DNA of 46,391 bases, taken from Clostridia bacterium. Lineage in GTDB: Bacteria > Bacillota > Clostridia > TANB77 > CAG-508. Positions 17,802-28,038 of this stretch are shown piece by piece. Within the stretch, counting starts at the first letter, position 1. Each line of letters begins with the position of its first letter. Under the pieces are notes generated by a model, which saw only the letters and a program-made list of their open reading frames with translations, was not told the origin of the DNA and ran no database searches. The stretch spans positions 1 through 46,391 of the forward strand of contig JAAWJM010000015.1 in the NCBI GenBank assembly GCA_022796855.1, written 5' to 3'. The translations under genes were made by a program, and so were the position numbers.

Positions 17802-17987
17802 CTACTCTTTTTTGCTCTCTAATTTCGTAATCATTTTTAATGCCTTTGGTCGTTCTACTAAGATTTCGTGTCCACAACCCCTACATTTTAGTTTAAAGTC
17901 TATACCTACTCTTGTGATTTCCCATAATTTACTTCCACATGGATGTACTTTTTTGGTTCTTACAATATCTCCTATTTGGTATTCCAT
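17802..17987 (-). CDS. DUF951-family small protein
   Basis: A 61-residue protein with the family pattern: YQIGDIVRTKKVHPCGS near the start and LKCRGCGHEI in the middle; the three cysteines suggest a metal-binding knuckle. The ATG at 17987 is chosen for the AGGTG 6 nt upstream; a GTG 9 nt earlier is in frame. It begins 13 nt after the gltX stop, so it is probably the second gene of a gltX operon. Function unknown in the family. Confidence 0.85.
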   Translation of the reverse strand: MEYQIGDIVRTKKVHPCGSKLWEITRVGIDFKLKCRGCGHEILVERPKALKMITKLESKKE

Positions 17988-18000
17988 TTTTATCACCTAC

Positions 18001-19654
18001 TTATTGAATAGCATGTTCTAAACGTTTGATAACCGATTCTTTTCCTAATACTTTCATAATTTCATACATATCTGGGGTATTCGCTCTTCTAGTTAAACAA
18101 ATACGAATTACAGTGCTAATATCTCCTACATGACCTTTGTAGTTTTCTGGATTTTGTTTATATTCCTTTACTTCTCTTGCATATCCAAAATCCTCTGCTA
18201 AATCTTTCATTTTATTAAACCAAGTCTCTTTGTCATCTTCGATCGAAAAGTATGTTTCAAGATAGGTTTTAATGATGTTTTTAATTTCTTCTTTGTTATT
18301 AATTTTTTGGAATTCATATGTAACCTGATTTGCAAAGAATTCTTCATCATATAAATAAATTATGTTTTCTTTTAAATCACTCCATTTTGCAATATCTTTT
18401 CTTGGTTTGGCATTTCCTCTTTCAATTCCTAATACTTGTAAGGTATAGTCTTTATCTTTTTGTAGGATTTCTTTTAAGGATTCATCATACATCGTTGCCC
18501 ATGCCATTGCTTTTTCATACACCTCTTCTTTGGTGTATTTTGAAATGACTCTTTTGGAAATATCCAATAGTTTTACCATATCAAATAAGGCTCCACTCAC
18601 GCTCATTTTATTAAGTTGTAAGTCAAACTCTGACATGTCCGCATCTGGGTTTTGTTTTCTCCATTGTTCAAAATTAGAATTGGCAATGTTTAATAAATAC
18701 TCATCTACTGCAAGTTCTGGAATTCCTGCTTCTAAATAATAGCTAACCGCTGCTTCTGGGTCTTTTCGTTTACTTAATTTTCGTTTTGCTCCATTATCTT
18801 CTTTCATAATTGGTGCAATATGAGCATATTTTGGTGCTTTAAACCCTAGTGTTTGGAATAATTGCAAATGTAGTGGTACAGAAGACAACCATTCATCACC
18901 ACGAATGACATGAGTGGTTCCCATTAAGTGGTCATCCACAGCATGTGCAAAATGATAGGTTGGAAGCCCATCGGATTTAATAATAACAATGTCTTGGTCA
19001 TTTTCTGGAAAGTCTACATTTCCCTTTATCACATCATGATGTTTTATTTTCTTTTCTGGATTTCCGTGGGGATTTAAAACGTATGATATAACTTTCTCCA
19101 TTTTTTATTTTCTCCACCGCTTCTACAACTGGAATATGTCTACATTTGCTCCATACACCATAATATCCTGTTCTTTCTTTGGCTACCTCTTGTTTATTTC
19201 TTGTTTCTTCTAAATCTTCTGGCTTACAAAAACATGGATAAGCACATCCTTTTTGAATTAAATATTTCGCATACGCTTGGTAAATTTCTTTTCGTAAAGA
19301 TTGTTTATATGGTCCATAATTTCCTTTTTCCTGAATATCATCTATCATTCCTTCATCTGGAGCCATTCCAAAACCTTGCAAAGAAGTGACAATATCTAAC
19401 ACACCATTTTCTACTTCACGCTTTTGGTCTGTATCTTCAATTCTTAAAAAGAACACACCTTTCGTTTGGTCTGCTATTTTCTTGGCAATAACCGATTGAT
19501 ATAGTCCGCCAATATGCACAAAACCTGTTGGGCTTGGAGCAAATCTTGTTACAATGGCTCCTTCTGGTAGGTCTCTTTTTTTGTATTTTTCTTCATAATA
19601 GGAAATATCCTTTGCCTCTGGAAATATGATATTTGCTAAATCGTTATAATCCAT
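18001..19654 (-). CDS. gltX: Glutamyl-tRNA synthetase (CGG +1 recoded)
   Basis: Merged length is 1654 nt, 550 residues. Class I synthetase with TRFAPSPTGFVHIGG (HIGH motif), LRIEDTDQKRE, HVIRGDEWL and the KMSKS-type loop KLSKRKDP. It charges tRNA-Glu (and, in many Bacillota, tRNA-Gln for transamidation). It is essential and no second copy is seen here. The CGG falls in SPGNPEKK between the two halves of the catalytic domain. In the 0-frame it terminates 9 codons later, before HVIRGDEW, so the split version would be inactive. Confidence 0.96.
19064..19066 (-). other. CGG +1 recoding site in gltX
   Basis: CCA-CGG-AAA (codon 197) becomes CCA-GGA-AAT, giving K-S-P-G-N-P-E-K. The 0-frame reads R-K-S-R-K-E-N-K-T-S and stops. 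Confidence 0.96.
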
Positions 19655-19755
19655 ATTGGTTCCCTCTTTCTTATCTTTTTTATTTTTTTAGTTTCTTAAA
19701 TAATCGATAAAATCTATTTATCCTTTAACCATTTAGGTCACAACTAAACGACATT

Positions 19756-19784
19756 ATTATATATCATATCCCGCCAATTTTCAA
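19756..19784 (-). promoter_or_regulatory. Promoter of gltX
   Basis: TTGAAA (19779-19784) and TATAAT (19756-19761) on the minus strand, spacer 17 bp. It leaves a leader of about 95 nt before the gltX ATG, with GAGGG as the binding site. Confidence 0.75.
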
Positions 19785-19874
19785 TTCCTTTATGTATATT
19801 TTTTAACCCTTGTTATGAAATATGACGTAAATTTTTATTTTTATCCTTATTGGAAACTATTTTGCAACTCTCTT

Positions 19875-21077
19875 TTATAGTAGTCCTTTGTAATGTTTCC
19901 AAGCCAGAATTCGTTTTACTGCTGTATTGATTGTTTCTTCTTTTATTATTTTCTTCTCTACCATACTTTTTACATATTCAATAATGTCTTGGTATGTTAT
20001 TGGTTTGTTCGTCTCTTTGTTTGTTGTAGTATCATTAATGGATAAAATCATCATATCATTTCCTGCAAGTATTGCTTTTTCTACTGCTTCTTCTATGCTA
20101 TATTCTTCCTTAATTGCTCCCATTTTCATATCATCGGTTATCATAATTCCACTAAAGTTTAATTCTTCTCTTAGCAATTTATGAATTGCTGGTGAAATAG
20201 ATGCTGGCAATTTTTCATCAATGCTTGTTACCACATTATGGCTTACCATAACCACTTCTGCCCCTTCCTCAATTCCTGCTCGAAATGGCTCTAAGTCATT
20301 TTCATAAATTTGCTCATAGGTTCTAGTATCTACTGAATTTCCAGTATGAGTATCTTTGTTTTCTCCATACCCTGGAAAATGTTTTAAGGTATATGATACT
20401 TTCGTTTTTTTACTTTCACGAATGACCGTTTTTGCATATTCAGAAGTTAACTCTTTTCCTTCCCCGAAGGCTCTTTTGTACATATAATCATTGGGAGATG
20501 TAACAATATCAACTACTGGTGCAAAGTTTAGATTGATTCCTAAATTTTCTAGCACTTTACTTTTTCGAATCGTGTCTTGTCTAATTTCCTCAAAACCGCC
20601 TTTTTTATACAATTCCCTTGATGATAAGAACAGCTCTTTTACAAGATTTGGATTGGCACTTACTCTTACTACACTCCCTCCTTCTTCATCTACTGCAATA
20701 AGAAGTGGAATTTTAGCTGTTTTTTGAAAATTCGCAATTTCTGTTTTTACTTGTTGTTCTGTTTTGTTTTCAAAAAAACTTTTAAAAAGTACATATCCAC
20801 CAAATGAATATTTTTGAAGCATATCTACATTGCTACTAGCTGAAATGTCTACAATCAATAATTGTGCTATTTTTTCTTCTAGTGTTAAAGTTTGTAATTT
20901 TCTATTTGCTTTTTTGTAATGTTCTTCAAAAATTTCAGTTGGTTCTTCTTGGATCTGATTTTCATTCATGGTATTTCTTTTACTAATTGACCCTTTGGGT
21001 TGTTTTCCTAATATTATATCTTTTCCCAATAATACAATAACTATTAAAATAATTCCAAGTATAAACATTTTCTTCAT
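19875..21077 (-). CDS. nagZ: Beta-N-acetylglucosaminidase, GH3 (NagZ-like)
   Basis: About 400 residues: an N-terminal membrane anchor (MFILGIILIVIVLLG), then a GH3 catalytic barrel with IPLLIAVDEEGG, the NagZ signature KHFPGYGENKDTHTG holding the His/Asp acid-base pair, and the nucleophile Asp in MITDDMKMG. Cleaves N-acetylglucosaminyl residues from peptidoglycan fragments outside the cell. The ATG at 21077 (GGGAG upstream) is preferred to an in-frame extension without a binding site. It lies next to another wall hydrolase. No in-frame CGG. Confidence 0.88.
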   Translation of the reverse strand: MKKMFILGIILIVIVLLGKDIILGKQPKGSISKRNTMNENQIQEEPTEIFEEHYKKANRKLQTLTLEEKIAQLLIVDISASSNVDMLQKYSFGGYVLFKSFFENKTEQQVKTEIANFQKTAKIPLLIAVDEEGGSVVRVSANPNLVKELFLSSRELYKKGGFEEIRQDTIRKSKVLENLGINLNFAPVVDIVTSPNDYMYKRAFGEGKELTSEYAKTVIRESKKTKVSYTLKHFPGYGENKDTHTGNSVDTRTYEQIYENDLEPFRAGIEEGAEVVMVSHNVVTSIDEKLPASISPAIHKLLREELNFSGIMITDDMKMGAIKEEYSIEEAVEKAILAGNDMMILSINDTTTNKETNKPITYQDIIEYVKSMVEKKIIKEETINTAVKRILAWKHYKGLL

Positions 21078-21210
21078 TTTGCTATCTCCCTTGCATTCTA
21101 TTTTCTTTTTTACAAATGTAGGATCCGTTCTTAAAATTTGCCTTTTCAAATACATTTCTCTTTTAGGTATACACAAGATTTCCCATTGTATAACCTTTCA
21201 AATGTAATAA

Positions 21211-21244
21211 AAAATTGGAGTTTGTTTTACTACTCCAATTTTTT
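21211..21244 (-). terminator. Terminator after glucosaminidase-like gene
   Basis: Stem AAAATTGGAGT / ACTCCAATTTT with a 10-nt loop and T run on the minus strand. Confidence 0.85.
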
Positions 21245-21265
21245 ATATTTCTTATCATTTTTATT

Positions 21266-21922
21266 TTACATTTTATATGCTTCTACAATTTGTTCCATTT
21301 GCTCGTAGACTAAATTGGTCCATTTTTTAATTTTAGGGCAGAAACCTTTTCGTACATCTTCTAATGTTTTTCCTCTATAATAAGTTCCATCTTCTGTTAG
21401 ATACTTATTATGTAATAATTTAGCAGCTGCTTCTAATCCCTCTTCTTCCGAATCATAGCGAATTAGTTTTCCTTTTGACATCATACTAATATAATTACAT
21501 TTTTCTCTATGTCTACTACTAATACTCCACCCAGATTCTGCTGCAATTAGTCCACAAAAGAATATTTCGTTTAGTTCATATTTTTCACATAGTTCATATA
21601 TAGTATTACTATTGTCATAAAAAAACTTCGTTTTATCACATGTTAATTTCCTAATTAATTCCTTAAATTCTTCCTTGGTTAGTCCGCATCTTACTGTTAA
21701 GTCCATGTCTTTTGCTATTTCTATTTTCTTTTTTTCTTTCGTTCTATCAATTGACGACCTTGCTGTGGTTTCTACTCCTCTTTCATAAATTTCCATAGCT
21801 GGCTGTTGTGTTTCTATTTCTTTATGAAATAGGATTCCTCCCATGCTAGTTGTAAAAAGTATTGCTACGGTACTAATCATTGTAATACTTCCTACCATAA
21901 TAGCACCTTTACTTTGTTTCAT
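21266..21922 (-). CDS. Membrane-anchored glucosaminidase/lysozyme-like wall hydrolase
   Basis: 218 residues. An N-terminal transmembrane anchor is followed by a charged stalk and a C-terminal lysozyme-like domain with FFCGLIAAESGWSISSRH (probable catalytic Glu), NYISMM and a helical EEGLEAAAKLL segment, as in Glucosaminidase-domain proteins. The ATG at 21922 is chosen because GGGATG lies 9 nt upstream. Downstream of it on the same strand is nagZ, separated by a terminator. Probably trims peptidoglycan glycan strands. No in-frame CGG. Confidence 0.75.
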   Translation of the reverse strand: MKQSKGAIMVGSITMISTVAILFTTSMGGILFHKEIETQQPAMEIYERGVETTARSSIDRTKEKKKIEIAKDMDLTVRCGLTKEEFKELIRKLTCDKTKFFYDNSNTIYELCEKYELNEIFFCGLIAAESGWSISSRHREKCNYISMMSKGKLIRYDSEEEGLEAAAKLLHNKYLTEDGTYYRGKTLEDVRKGFCPKIKKWTNLVYEQMEQIVEAYKM

Positions 21923-22030
21923 GCCTATAACATCCCTTCTTGTCTTCTCTAAGACTTTTTCATTGTACCACATATTTATAGTTTCGTCAAATTTGATATG
22001 AACTAACCCTATCGTGTCTTTGCCTAATGT

Positions 22031-23318
22031 TTATTCTAAAACAATTCTAGACATATATATTTCCGCATAATCATCGACTTCTATACATATTCTTCCATTC
22101 CCTTTAATATTTCTTAAGTCAAACACTAAATCTCCATTTGTTTCTGGAGTTTTTTGTACTATCCATTCTCCTGCTTCATCTTTGATTCCTAATAATAATT
22201 TACTTTTAGCATTAATTTTATAATTACTAATTGTAATCGTTAAACTCTCATATTGTGACAAATCATATAACTTTATCGTTGAAAGCTCACCGAAACCACC
22301 AATCTGGTATCCCATCTATAATACTATTACCCATACACAAACAAAGTACACCAGAATCAACCTTCCAAAAAATACCACCACCCGAATAAAAATTCCATAT
22401 TGCTGTAGGTAAATTATTACTTCCATCATATAAAGAAACTACACCAACTTCTTTTTCAGAACTTTTAACCTGATTTCCTGCTTTATCATATGCAATCATA
22501 TATACCACATAATTGTCGCCTTGTAGTCCCTCTATTGGTTGTGTATCGTATTTTGTATCATTTACATAGTACTCATATCTTTCAATTCCACTACAAACGC
22601 TTCCATTACCTGCTTCGGAATCTTGTGTTTCACCTTCTATTTCTAATCTTCCTGATTTTAATGTTGCCTTTATTTCAAAATCTTTTGGAGGAAGTTTATC
22701 TATTACATTTACTTTTATTTCTTTTTCTATTGTAACTCCACTCTCTAATACTGCTTGTACTAGGTAACTTCCATTACTTTCTACTTCGTATATTCCCTCT
22801 ACTCCTGCTTTTGGTTTCATTCCTTCTGCTACCTTGATACTACTTACACTTTCTCCATTTGTTTTTACACTAATTGCTATTTCTACTAATCCATTCGTGT
22901 ATCCTTTGGTTAAAATTCTTGCTTGTATTCTTGCTTGTCCATCTAATGATATATCTTGTATGATTACATTCCCATTTTCGTCATAGCCTAATGTAATAAC
23001 ATAACCGCCTGTAATTCCTGTTTGTTCTTCTTGGTCGATTTCTTCAAATACTTCCTTTTCTTCTAACTTATTTAGCGCATATTCTATTGTCAAATCTACA
23101 TTATCAAAAATCACTTCTGTTCGTAAATCCAGTAATGCCAATTCTACATTTTCTCGTATCTCCGATTCTTTATAGCTTTTTCCAGCCTCCTTAGCTCTAT
23201 TTAAAATACCTCTTTGTCCTATGGTTAAGTTTATTGTAATTCCTGCTAAAATTAGTAAAATAATGATCGTAATGACTAGAGCTATTAAGGTAATTCCTGA
23301 TTTCATTTGTTTTTTCAT
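22031..23318 (-). CDS. Prepilin-like surface protein 1 (CGG +1 recoded)
   Basis: Merged length is 1288 nt, 428 residues. N-terminal type III/IV prepilin-like signal MKSGITLIALVITI followed by NLTIGQRGILNRAKEAG, nearly identical to the gene at 26978. The body is beta-rich with Ig-like features (DKLPPKDFEIKA, YDKAGNQVKSS) and ends in a jelly-roll-like segment (SLTITISNYKINAKS...VDDYAEIYMSRIVLE). The CGG at codon 343 reads WWFR-stop in frame 0; shifted it reads WWFGELSTIKLYDLS and completes the carbohydrate-binding-like tail. Driven by the 23377 promoter. Confidence 0.8.
22290..22292 (-). other. CGG +1 recoding site in prepilin-like protein 1
   Basis: TTT-CGG-TGA: the next 0-frame codon is a stop. 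TTT-GGT-GAG continues for 85 codons. Confidence 0.85.
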
Positions 23319-23376
23319 TTTCCTTCGTTTCCTCCTACTTTTTATCTATAAGTTAATTTCTAACCTATGCAGTATC

Positions 23377-23405
23377 ATTATATCTTTGCTTTTTCTTAAT
23401 AGCAA
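23377..23405 (-). promoter_or_regulatory. Promoter of prepilin-like gene 1
   Basis: TTGCTA (23400-23405), 17-bp spacer, TATAAT (23377-23382). The core and surrounding bases are nearly the same as at 27861-27889. Confidence 0.8.
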
Positions 23406-23509
23406 GAATTTGGGGAAATATTTGATGTCATTATTGTACATAATTCTTGCTTTTGTTAACTGTTCTAAAAAACATACTTTTCTTTTCATCAAGTTTAGTA
23501 CGAATTAGC

Positions 23510-24319
23510 CTATATTAACATTGCTTTTAAAGCTTGTTTAAACGTTATTTGTTTTCTATATTGGTGATATTTTCGTATTGCAAATTGGATTATAATTAGA
23601 ACATAAAATTTAGGGTACATCCTTTTAAACACTTTTCCTTGTATTTCAAAATACTCTTTTGGAAATCCCTTATACCAAGTACTTTCCTTTTGATCTACTG
23701 TTCCTATTTTTTGATTGATAAATTTTATTTTTAGTCCTTTTCTTAAACAATCGCATAAAAAAATCCCTTCTTCTCCTCTATCGTACTTACTCCCACTTCC
23801 GAAACGTTCATCAAAATAAATATCTTTTATATTGTCCCTTTTCATTGAAATTTGAAATGAACAAATTCGCATGACTCTAAGGTATCCTACTTTTCCAGAT
23901 GGCATTCTTTTTACTTTTCTTTCTTTATTTTTACTTTCTATCCAAAAACAAATCATATCTACTTTAGGATTTTTTCTGTATGCCTCTTTTATGATTTCAT
24001 TATAATTTTCTACATAGCTTACATCATCATCTGCCAACATAATAATCTCTGTATTCGCTTGCTTTATCGCTACATTTCTACTACAACTTAGTCCATATTT
24101 CTCTAGTGTGATTACCTTTTTGTTACAAATTACAACCTCATCTTTTTGTTTGACTTGATTAACAACCAAATAATCGGATTTTATATTCATTTTCTTTACC
24201 AGTTGTTGTACTTGTTCATCTGTTTCTATATTTATTGTTGATATTAGTATTTGTAAGCTTTCTTGATCTTTTTTTCCATCTTCTCTTTTTTCTAGCATCA
24301 CTTTACTTACCTTCTCCAT
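23510..24319 (-). CDS. Family 2-type glycosyltransferase
   Basis: A 269-residue GT-A-fold protein. It has ILISTINIETDEQ at the start, LSCSRNVAIKQA and the metal-binding ADDDV motif, followed by a basic acceptor-side region with DRGEEGIFLCDC and a C-terminal amphipathic stretch. Expected to transfer a sugar from a nucleotide sugar on the cytoplasmic side of the membrane. Lies 59 nt downstream of a second glycosyltransferase and a ligase-like gene, ahead of prepilin-like gene 1. No in-frame CGG. Confidence 0.82.
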   Translation of the reverse strand: MEKVSKVMLEKREDGKKDQESLQILISTINIETDEQVQQLVKKMNIKSDYLVVNQVKQKDEVVICNKKVITLEKYGLSCSRNVAIKQANTEIIMLADDDVSYVENYNEIIKEAYRKNPKVDMICFWIESKNKERKVKRMPSGKVGYLRVMRICSFQISMKRDNIKDIYFDERFGSGSKYDRGEEGIFLCDCLRKGLKIKFINQKIGTVDQKESTWYKGFPKEYFEIQGKVFKRMYPKFYVLIIIQFAIRKYHQYRKQITFKQALKAMLI

Positions 24320-24378
24320 TTTTTACATATTTCTAAATTGATTTATCTTTGCTCTATCTTAGTTCTTATACATTTCTT

Positions 24379-25122
24379 TTAGATTCTTTTCATTACACCA
24401 TACCATATATAATACAAAAAATAGTAAACGCTCTTTATTATAGATAATTTTTCTTCTTCTCGATATAATTTCCAGCGATATTTTGCATTCCTAATTTTGC
24501 AAGCTGATTTTGATTCTTTATATCTTCTATAATAAACTAATACTTCATTTAATCCATAAGCAATATATCCTTTTTTCAATAGTTTCCACCATGTTGCAAT
24601 ATCTTCATTTATAACATTTACCATATAACAATCCTCTTTGGAAATCTTTTTGGTGTCAATCATCACCGCAATTGATAAAATTCTTGTGTTTTTTAGTGCT
24701 TCTTTATATTCCAACTGTTCTTGAACTTGTACTTTTCTACTTTTTTTACCATTTTTTATAAATTGAAAAGCTGTATATGTAAATGCATAATCCTGTTGTT
24801 TCATAAAATTTAGTTGCTTCGTTATTTTTTCTTGATCCCATAAATCATCCGCATCTAAAAAACTAATATATCGTCCTTTTGCTATTCTAATCCCCTCATT
24901 TCGCGCAATTGCTGTTCCTGAATGCTGATTTAATTCAATAAGGGTTATTTTATCGGATAATTTTTGCTTTATCTTATTTTTGCTTTGGTCTGTTGAAGCA
25001 TCATCAATTAAAATTATTTCCCAATTCGTATAGGTTTGTTTTATTACTGTCTCAATTGTTTCTTCAATATACTTTTCTGCATTGAAAACAGGAATAATAA
25101 TACTAACTAATTCTTCATTCAT
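24379..25122 (-). CDS. Family 2 glycosyltransferase
   Basis: A 247-residue GT2: SIIIPVFNAEKYIEETI, LIDDASTDQS, GTAIARNEGI and the DxD motif LDADDLWD, all in the expected order. Nucleotide-sugar dependent inverting transferase, cytoplasmic or membrane-peripheral. Begins 31 nt after the O-antigen ligase-like gene and is followed by another glycosyltransferase, suggesting a short glycan assembly operon. No in-frame CGG. Confidence 0.92.
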   Translation of the reverse strand: MNEELVSIIIPVFNAEKYIEETIETVIKQTYTNWEIILIDDASTDQSKNKIKQKLSDKITLIELNQHSGTAIARNEGIRIAKGRYISFLDADDLWDQEKITKQLNFMKQQDYAFTYTAFQFIKNGKKSRKVQVQEQLEYKEALKNTRILSIAVMIDTKKISKEDCYMVNVINEDIATWWKLLKKGYIAYGLNEVLVYYRRYKESKSACKIRNAKYRWKLYREEEKLSIIKSVYYFLYYIWYGVMKRI

Positions 25123-25153
25123 TGCAATTCTTCCTTTATTTTTTTAATCCTTT

Positions 25154-26912
25154 TTACTTTTTGTCTGTCACACATATTCCCAAAAGGCTAAACCACATTA
25201 GCATAATATAAAAAAAGGACATATCAAAATCGATAAAACTATGTGCTAATAGTAATAAGATTGAAATACAAATTCCGAAATTTTCTTTCTTTTCATAAAT
25301 GATTACCTCTCTTACAATGACACATACGATATAGAGTAATGCGATAAGCGATATGATGCCATAATCCATTAATATTTGTAACGGATAGCTATGTATTTCC
25401 TTTGCTCCATATTGATAAGATTGTACTTTTTCATATTCATATCGCCAAGCATTTCCTCCCATCCCAAAAAGTGGATTGCTTTTAATAATTTTTAGAGCAT
25501 CTTGATAAAAAGTCCCTCTTTCCCATACACTTTTATTGTTGATATGAATAGATTTTATCTTATCAACTAACGATACTGGCAAATATCGATATTTTAATGG
25601 ATGTTCTTTTCCATTAATGGTAAGTGATTTAACTGTTAGACCGTTTTTGTGCATTTTTACTTTGGCTTTGAAAATAAATAGCTACTTCTTTGGTTTCTTT
25701 TGTACTTTTAAAAGCAATTTCCTGTGTTCCCTCTATTTCATTAAATGTCATTTTATGACTTGTAATAAGATTATAATATTTATCCTCTTCATCAATAATA
25801 ATCTCATAATTATTGTTTTTCTTCCAATTCGATTTTGCTTGTATATCAAATAAAAAGGAATACTCTGTATCTGGTTTGATATTCGCAATTTTATATTTTA
25901 TTGGTTTATTCGTTTCTCCTTCTTGAAAAATCGATAATGGAACAGCTAGCTTCATTCCAATTATGATAAAAATAATGATGAGAACTCCTATTATTGTTAC
26001 AATGCTAATATAAATTTTTATTGGAATTTTTACCATTTTGTCTTGTATTTTTTCTCCTATTGTTTGGCATACAATTGCAACTACTATTAGTATTAGTGTC
26101 ATTATCCATAAAGAAATATAGTCTTCTTTTCCTATCAATTGATTCCATTTCATCATATAGAATATACTAAATGCTCCATTGGTAATGATTGTATATCCTA
26201 TGATTACGAATTTATTTTTATCATAATTTATGAATGTATATAGGACAAGTGCCAACATAAGAAATAATAAAGTAGCTCTTGAATATGTTAAAATTAAACA
26301 GGATAAATTTAAGAATATCGCACCAGCATAAATTCCTTTATATTTTGACATCGTATTTTCCATACAATACAGGCTTAACATAATGGAAGTGGCAAGAATA
26401 ATTGCAAATGAATTGGCATACCCCAAACTTGAAAACATCCTATTTTCCAAATTGAATACAAATGGTAATCCTAATTCTTCTAGTGGTTTTGTCAATATTT
26501 TGGTGGTCATATTATCAATTCCAATAATACATAAGATAACAGAAGCTATTATAAATGTATTTATCACAACAGTTCTTCTTTTCTTATCTTTTTCTACAAG
26601 ATATTTTGATAATACATAAATTATGAAACAGGATATATATTTTAGTAAATATATTATTGTATCCTCTAAATTAATATAAGTCCTACATATTATTGGAATT
26701 AGTGGTGAAATGCATAGTACTAATACTGCCATATCGAATTTATTCATAACCACTTTTTCTTTTTTTCTAATATATACATATAGAAAAAAAACAATTCCCA
26801 TTAAAATAATTGCAATATTGATTGGAACACAATTATATTGTATTGGTGTTCCAATCAATATTGCAGTTATTAAAATTGTAATAATTAACATCCCTTTAAC
26901 TATTTTCATCAT
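25154..26912 (-). CDS. O-antigen ligase/polymerase-like membrane protein (CGG +1 recoded)
   Basis: Merged length is 1759 nt, 585 residues. About a dozen hydrophobic segments with a large non-membrane domain in the C-terminal half (around residues 345-470), then a further membrane block containing the Wzy_C-type neighbourhood GMGGNAWRYEY...HSYPLQILMDYGI. Such proteins polymerise glycans or transfer lipid-linked glycans to protein. The CGG at codon 424 sits in the soluble domain; the 0-frame stops 3 codons later and would lose the loop and last helices. Its position between two prepilin-like genes suggests a pilin glycan ligase (inference). Confidence 0.8.
25641..25643 (-). other. CGG +1 recoding site in ligase-like gene
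   Basis: AAA-CGG-TCT (codon 424) becomes AAA-GGT-CTA, giving N-A-Q-K-G-L-T-V-K-S and joining the two halves exactly. Confidence 0.9.
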
Positions 26913-26977
26913 TTTCTTTTCCTTTTACAAAGAAAAAAGGCTTTTTAAAAAAATAAGCCCTTTTTCCCATTGTTTAT

Positions 26978-27832
26978 TTAAGAATCTTGATAGATAATTT
27001 CCGCATTACAGTGTTCGTTCCATTTTGAATTCCATCCACTTGGCATTTCACCTTCTTTAAATGGTACATAAACTTTTTCTAATGATGTACATCCCGAAAA
27101 AACACGATTACCTACTGTAGTAACTGTACTAGGTATCCTTATCTCTTTTAATGGTGTATTCCAAAAAGCATAAGTTCCTATATATTCTAATCCCTCTGGT
27201 AAATTAATTTCTGAAATCGCCGTATAAGCAAATGAGTACCCACTTATTATTTTAAGTTTTTGTGATAGCTTCACCTCTTTAAGGGCACTACACTCAAAAA
27301 AACCACTTGGTACGTTGTTAGCTATTTCTGTAACTGTATCTGGAATAATGATTTTTTCTACATCCTTTATGCTAGGAAACCCAAAAAAATAAGTGCCTCC
27401 ATTACTCGGTAAATAAATTCCTATTTTCTTTACTTCCTGCCCTTGGTACGTAGAAGGAATAACTAGTGTCTTTAATCCTATTTCTTTGTTCGCAAGATAA
27501 TAACTAACAGCATTTTTTATTGAAATTCCTCCTGTTTCTGGATCGAAGTCAAAGTATTCTTCTGGAGTTGGATCTGGAGTTTCTTCCTTATCCCAATTAT
27601 CCATATCTTTTACTAAATCTGCTAACATTTTGTCTTCTTCTTCCGCTGATTTTACATAATTTTTCCCTGCCTCTTTAGCTCTATTCAAAATACCTCTTTG
27701 TCCTATGGTTAAGTTTATTGTAATTCCTGCTAAAATTAGTAAAATAATGATTGTAATCACTAAAGCAATTAGTGTAATTCCTGTTCTTGTTTCTCGTTTC
27801 ATTTTCTTTTGTTTCCCCCTATCTTTATTCAT
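26978..27832 (-). CDS. Prepilin-like surface protein 2 with BspA-type leucine-rich repeats
   Basis: 284 residues. N-terminal prepilin-like helix (TGITLIALVITI, NLTIGQRGILNRAKEAG) shared with protein 1, an acidic spacer (EETPDPTPEE), then about six BspA/TpLRR-type repeats (IIIPDTVTEI, LPEGLEYIGTYAF, IPSTVTTVGNRVF, GCTSLEKVYVP). Such repeats mediate adhesion in gut and oral bacteria. The start is uncertain: ATG at 27832, or an internal ATG at 27802 after AGGGGG. First gene of a probable operon with the ligase-like gene 65 nt downstream. No in-frame CGG. Confidence 0.82.
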   Translation of the reverse strand: MNKDRGKQKKMKRETRTGITLIALVITIIILLILAGITINLTIGQRGILNRAKEAGKNYVKSAEEEDKMLADLVKDMDNWDKEETPDPTPEEYFDFDPETGGISIKNAVSYYLANKEIGLKTLVIPSTYQGQEVKKIGIYLPSNGGTYFFGFPSIKDVEKIIIPDTVTEIANNVPSGFFECSALKEVKLSQKLKIISGYSFAYTAISEINLPEGLEYIGTYAFWNTPLKEIRIPSTVTTVGNRVFSGCTSLEKVYVPFKEGEMPSGWNSKWNEHCNAEIIYQDS

Positions 27833-27860
27833 AGTCTAATCCTTTAATCTATGTAGCCTC

Positions 27861-27889
27861 ATTATATCTTTGTTTTTTTTTTATAGCAA
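27861..27889 (-). promoter_or_regulatory. Promoter of prepilin-like gene 2 / glycan operon
   Basis: TTGCTA (27884-27889), 17-bp spacer rich in A, TATAAT (27861-27866). It matches the 23377 promoter, including the CAAAGA preceding the -10. Confidence 0.8.
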
Positions 27890-27972
27890 GGATTTAACCA
27901 AATGTTCAATATCATTCTTTTACATAATGCTAATGTTCTGCTATTTTACTACCATATGCTACTTGCTTCTCC

Positions 27973-28001
27973 TTGACTTTTCCTTATTTTTCCTGTATGA
28001 T
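27973..28001 (+). promoter_or_regulatory. Promoter of clpE
   Basis: TTGACT (27973-27978), 17-bp spacer, TATGAT (27996-28001). No CtsR-type direct repeat was recognised nearby. Confidence 0.6.
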
Positions 28002-28038
28002 ATACTAATAGAAAAAGAAAAGTTAGGAGTTTTGATAG

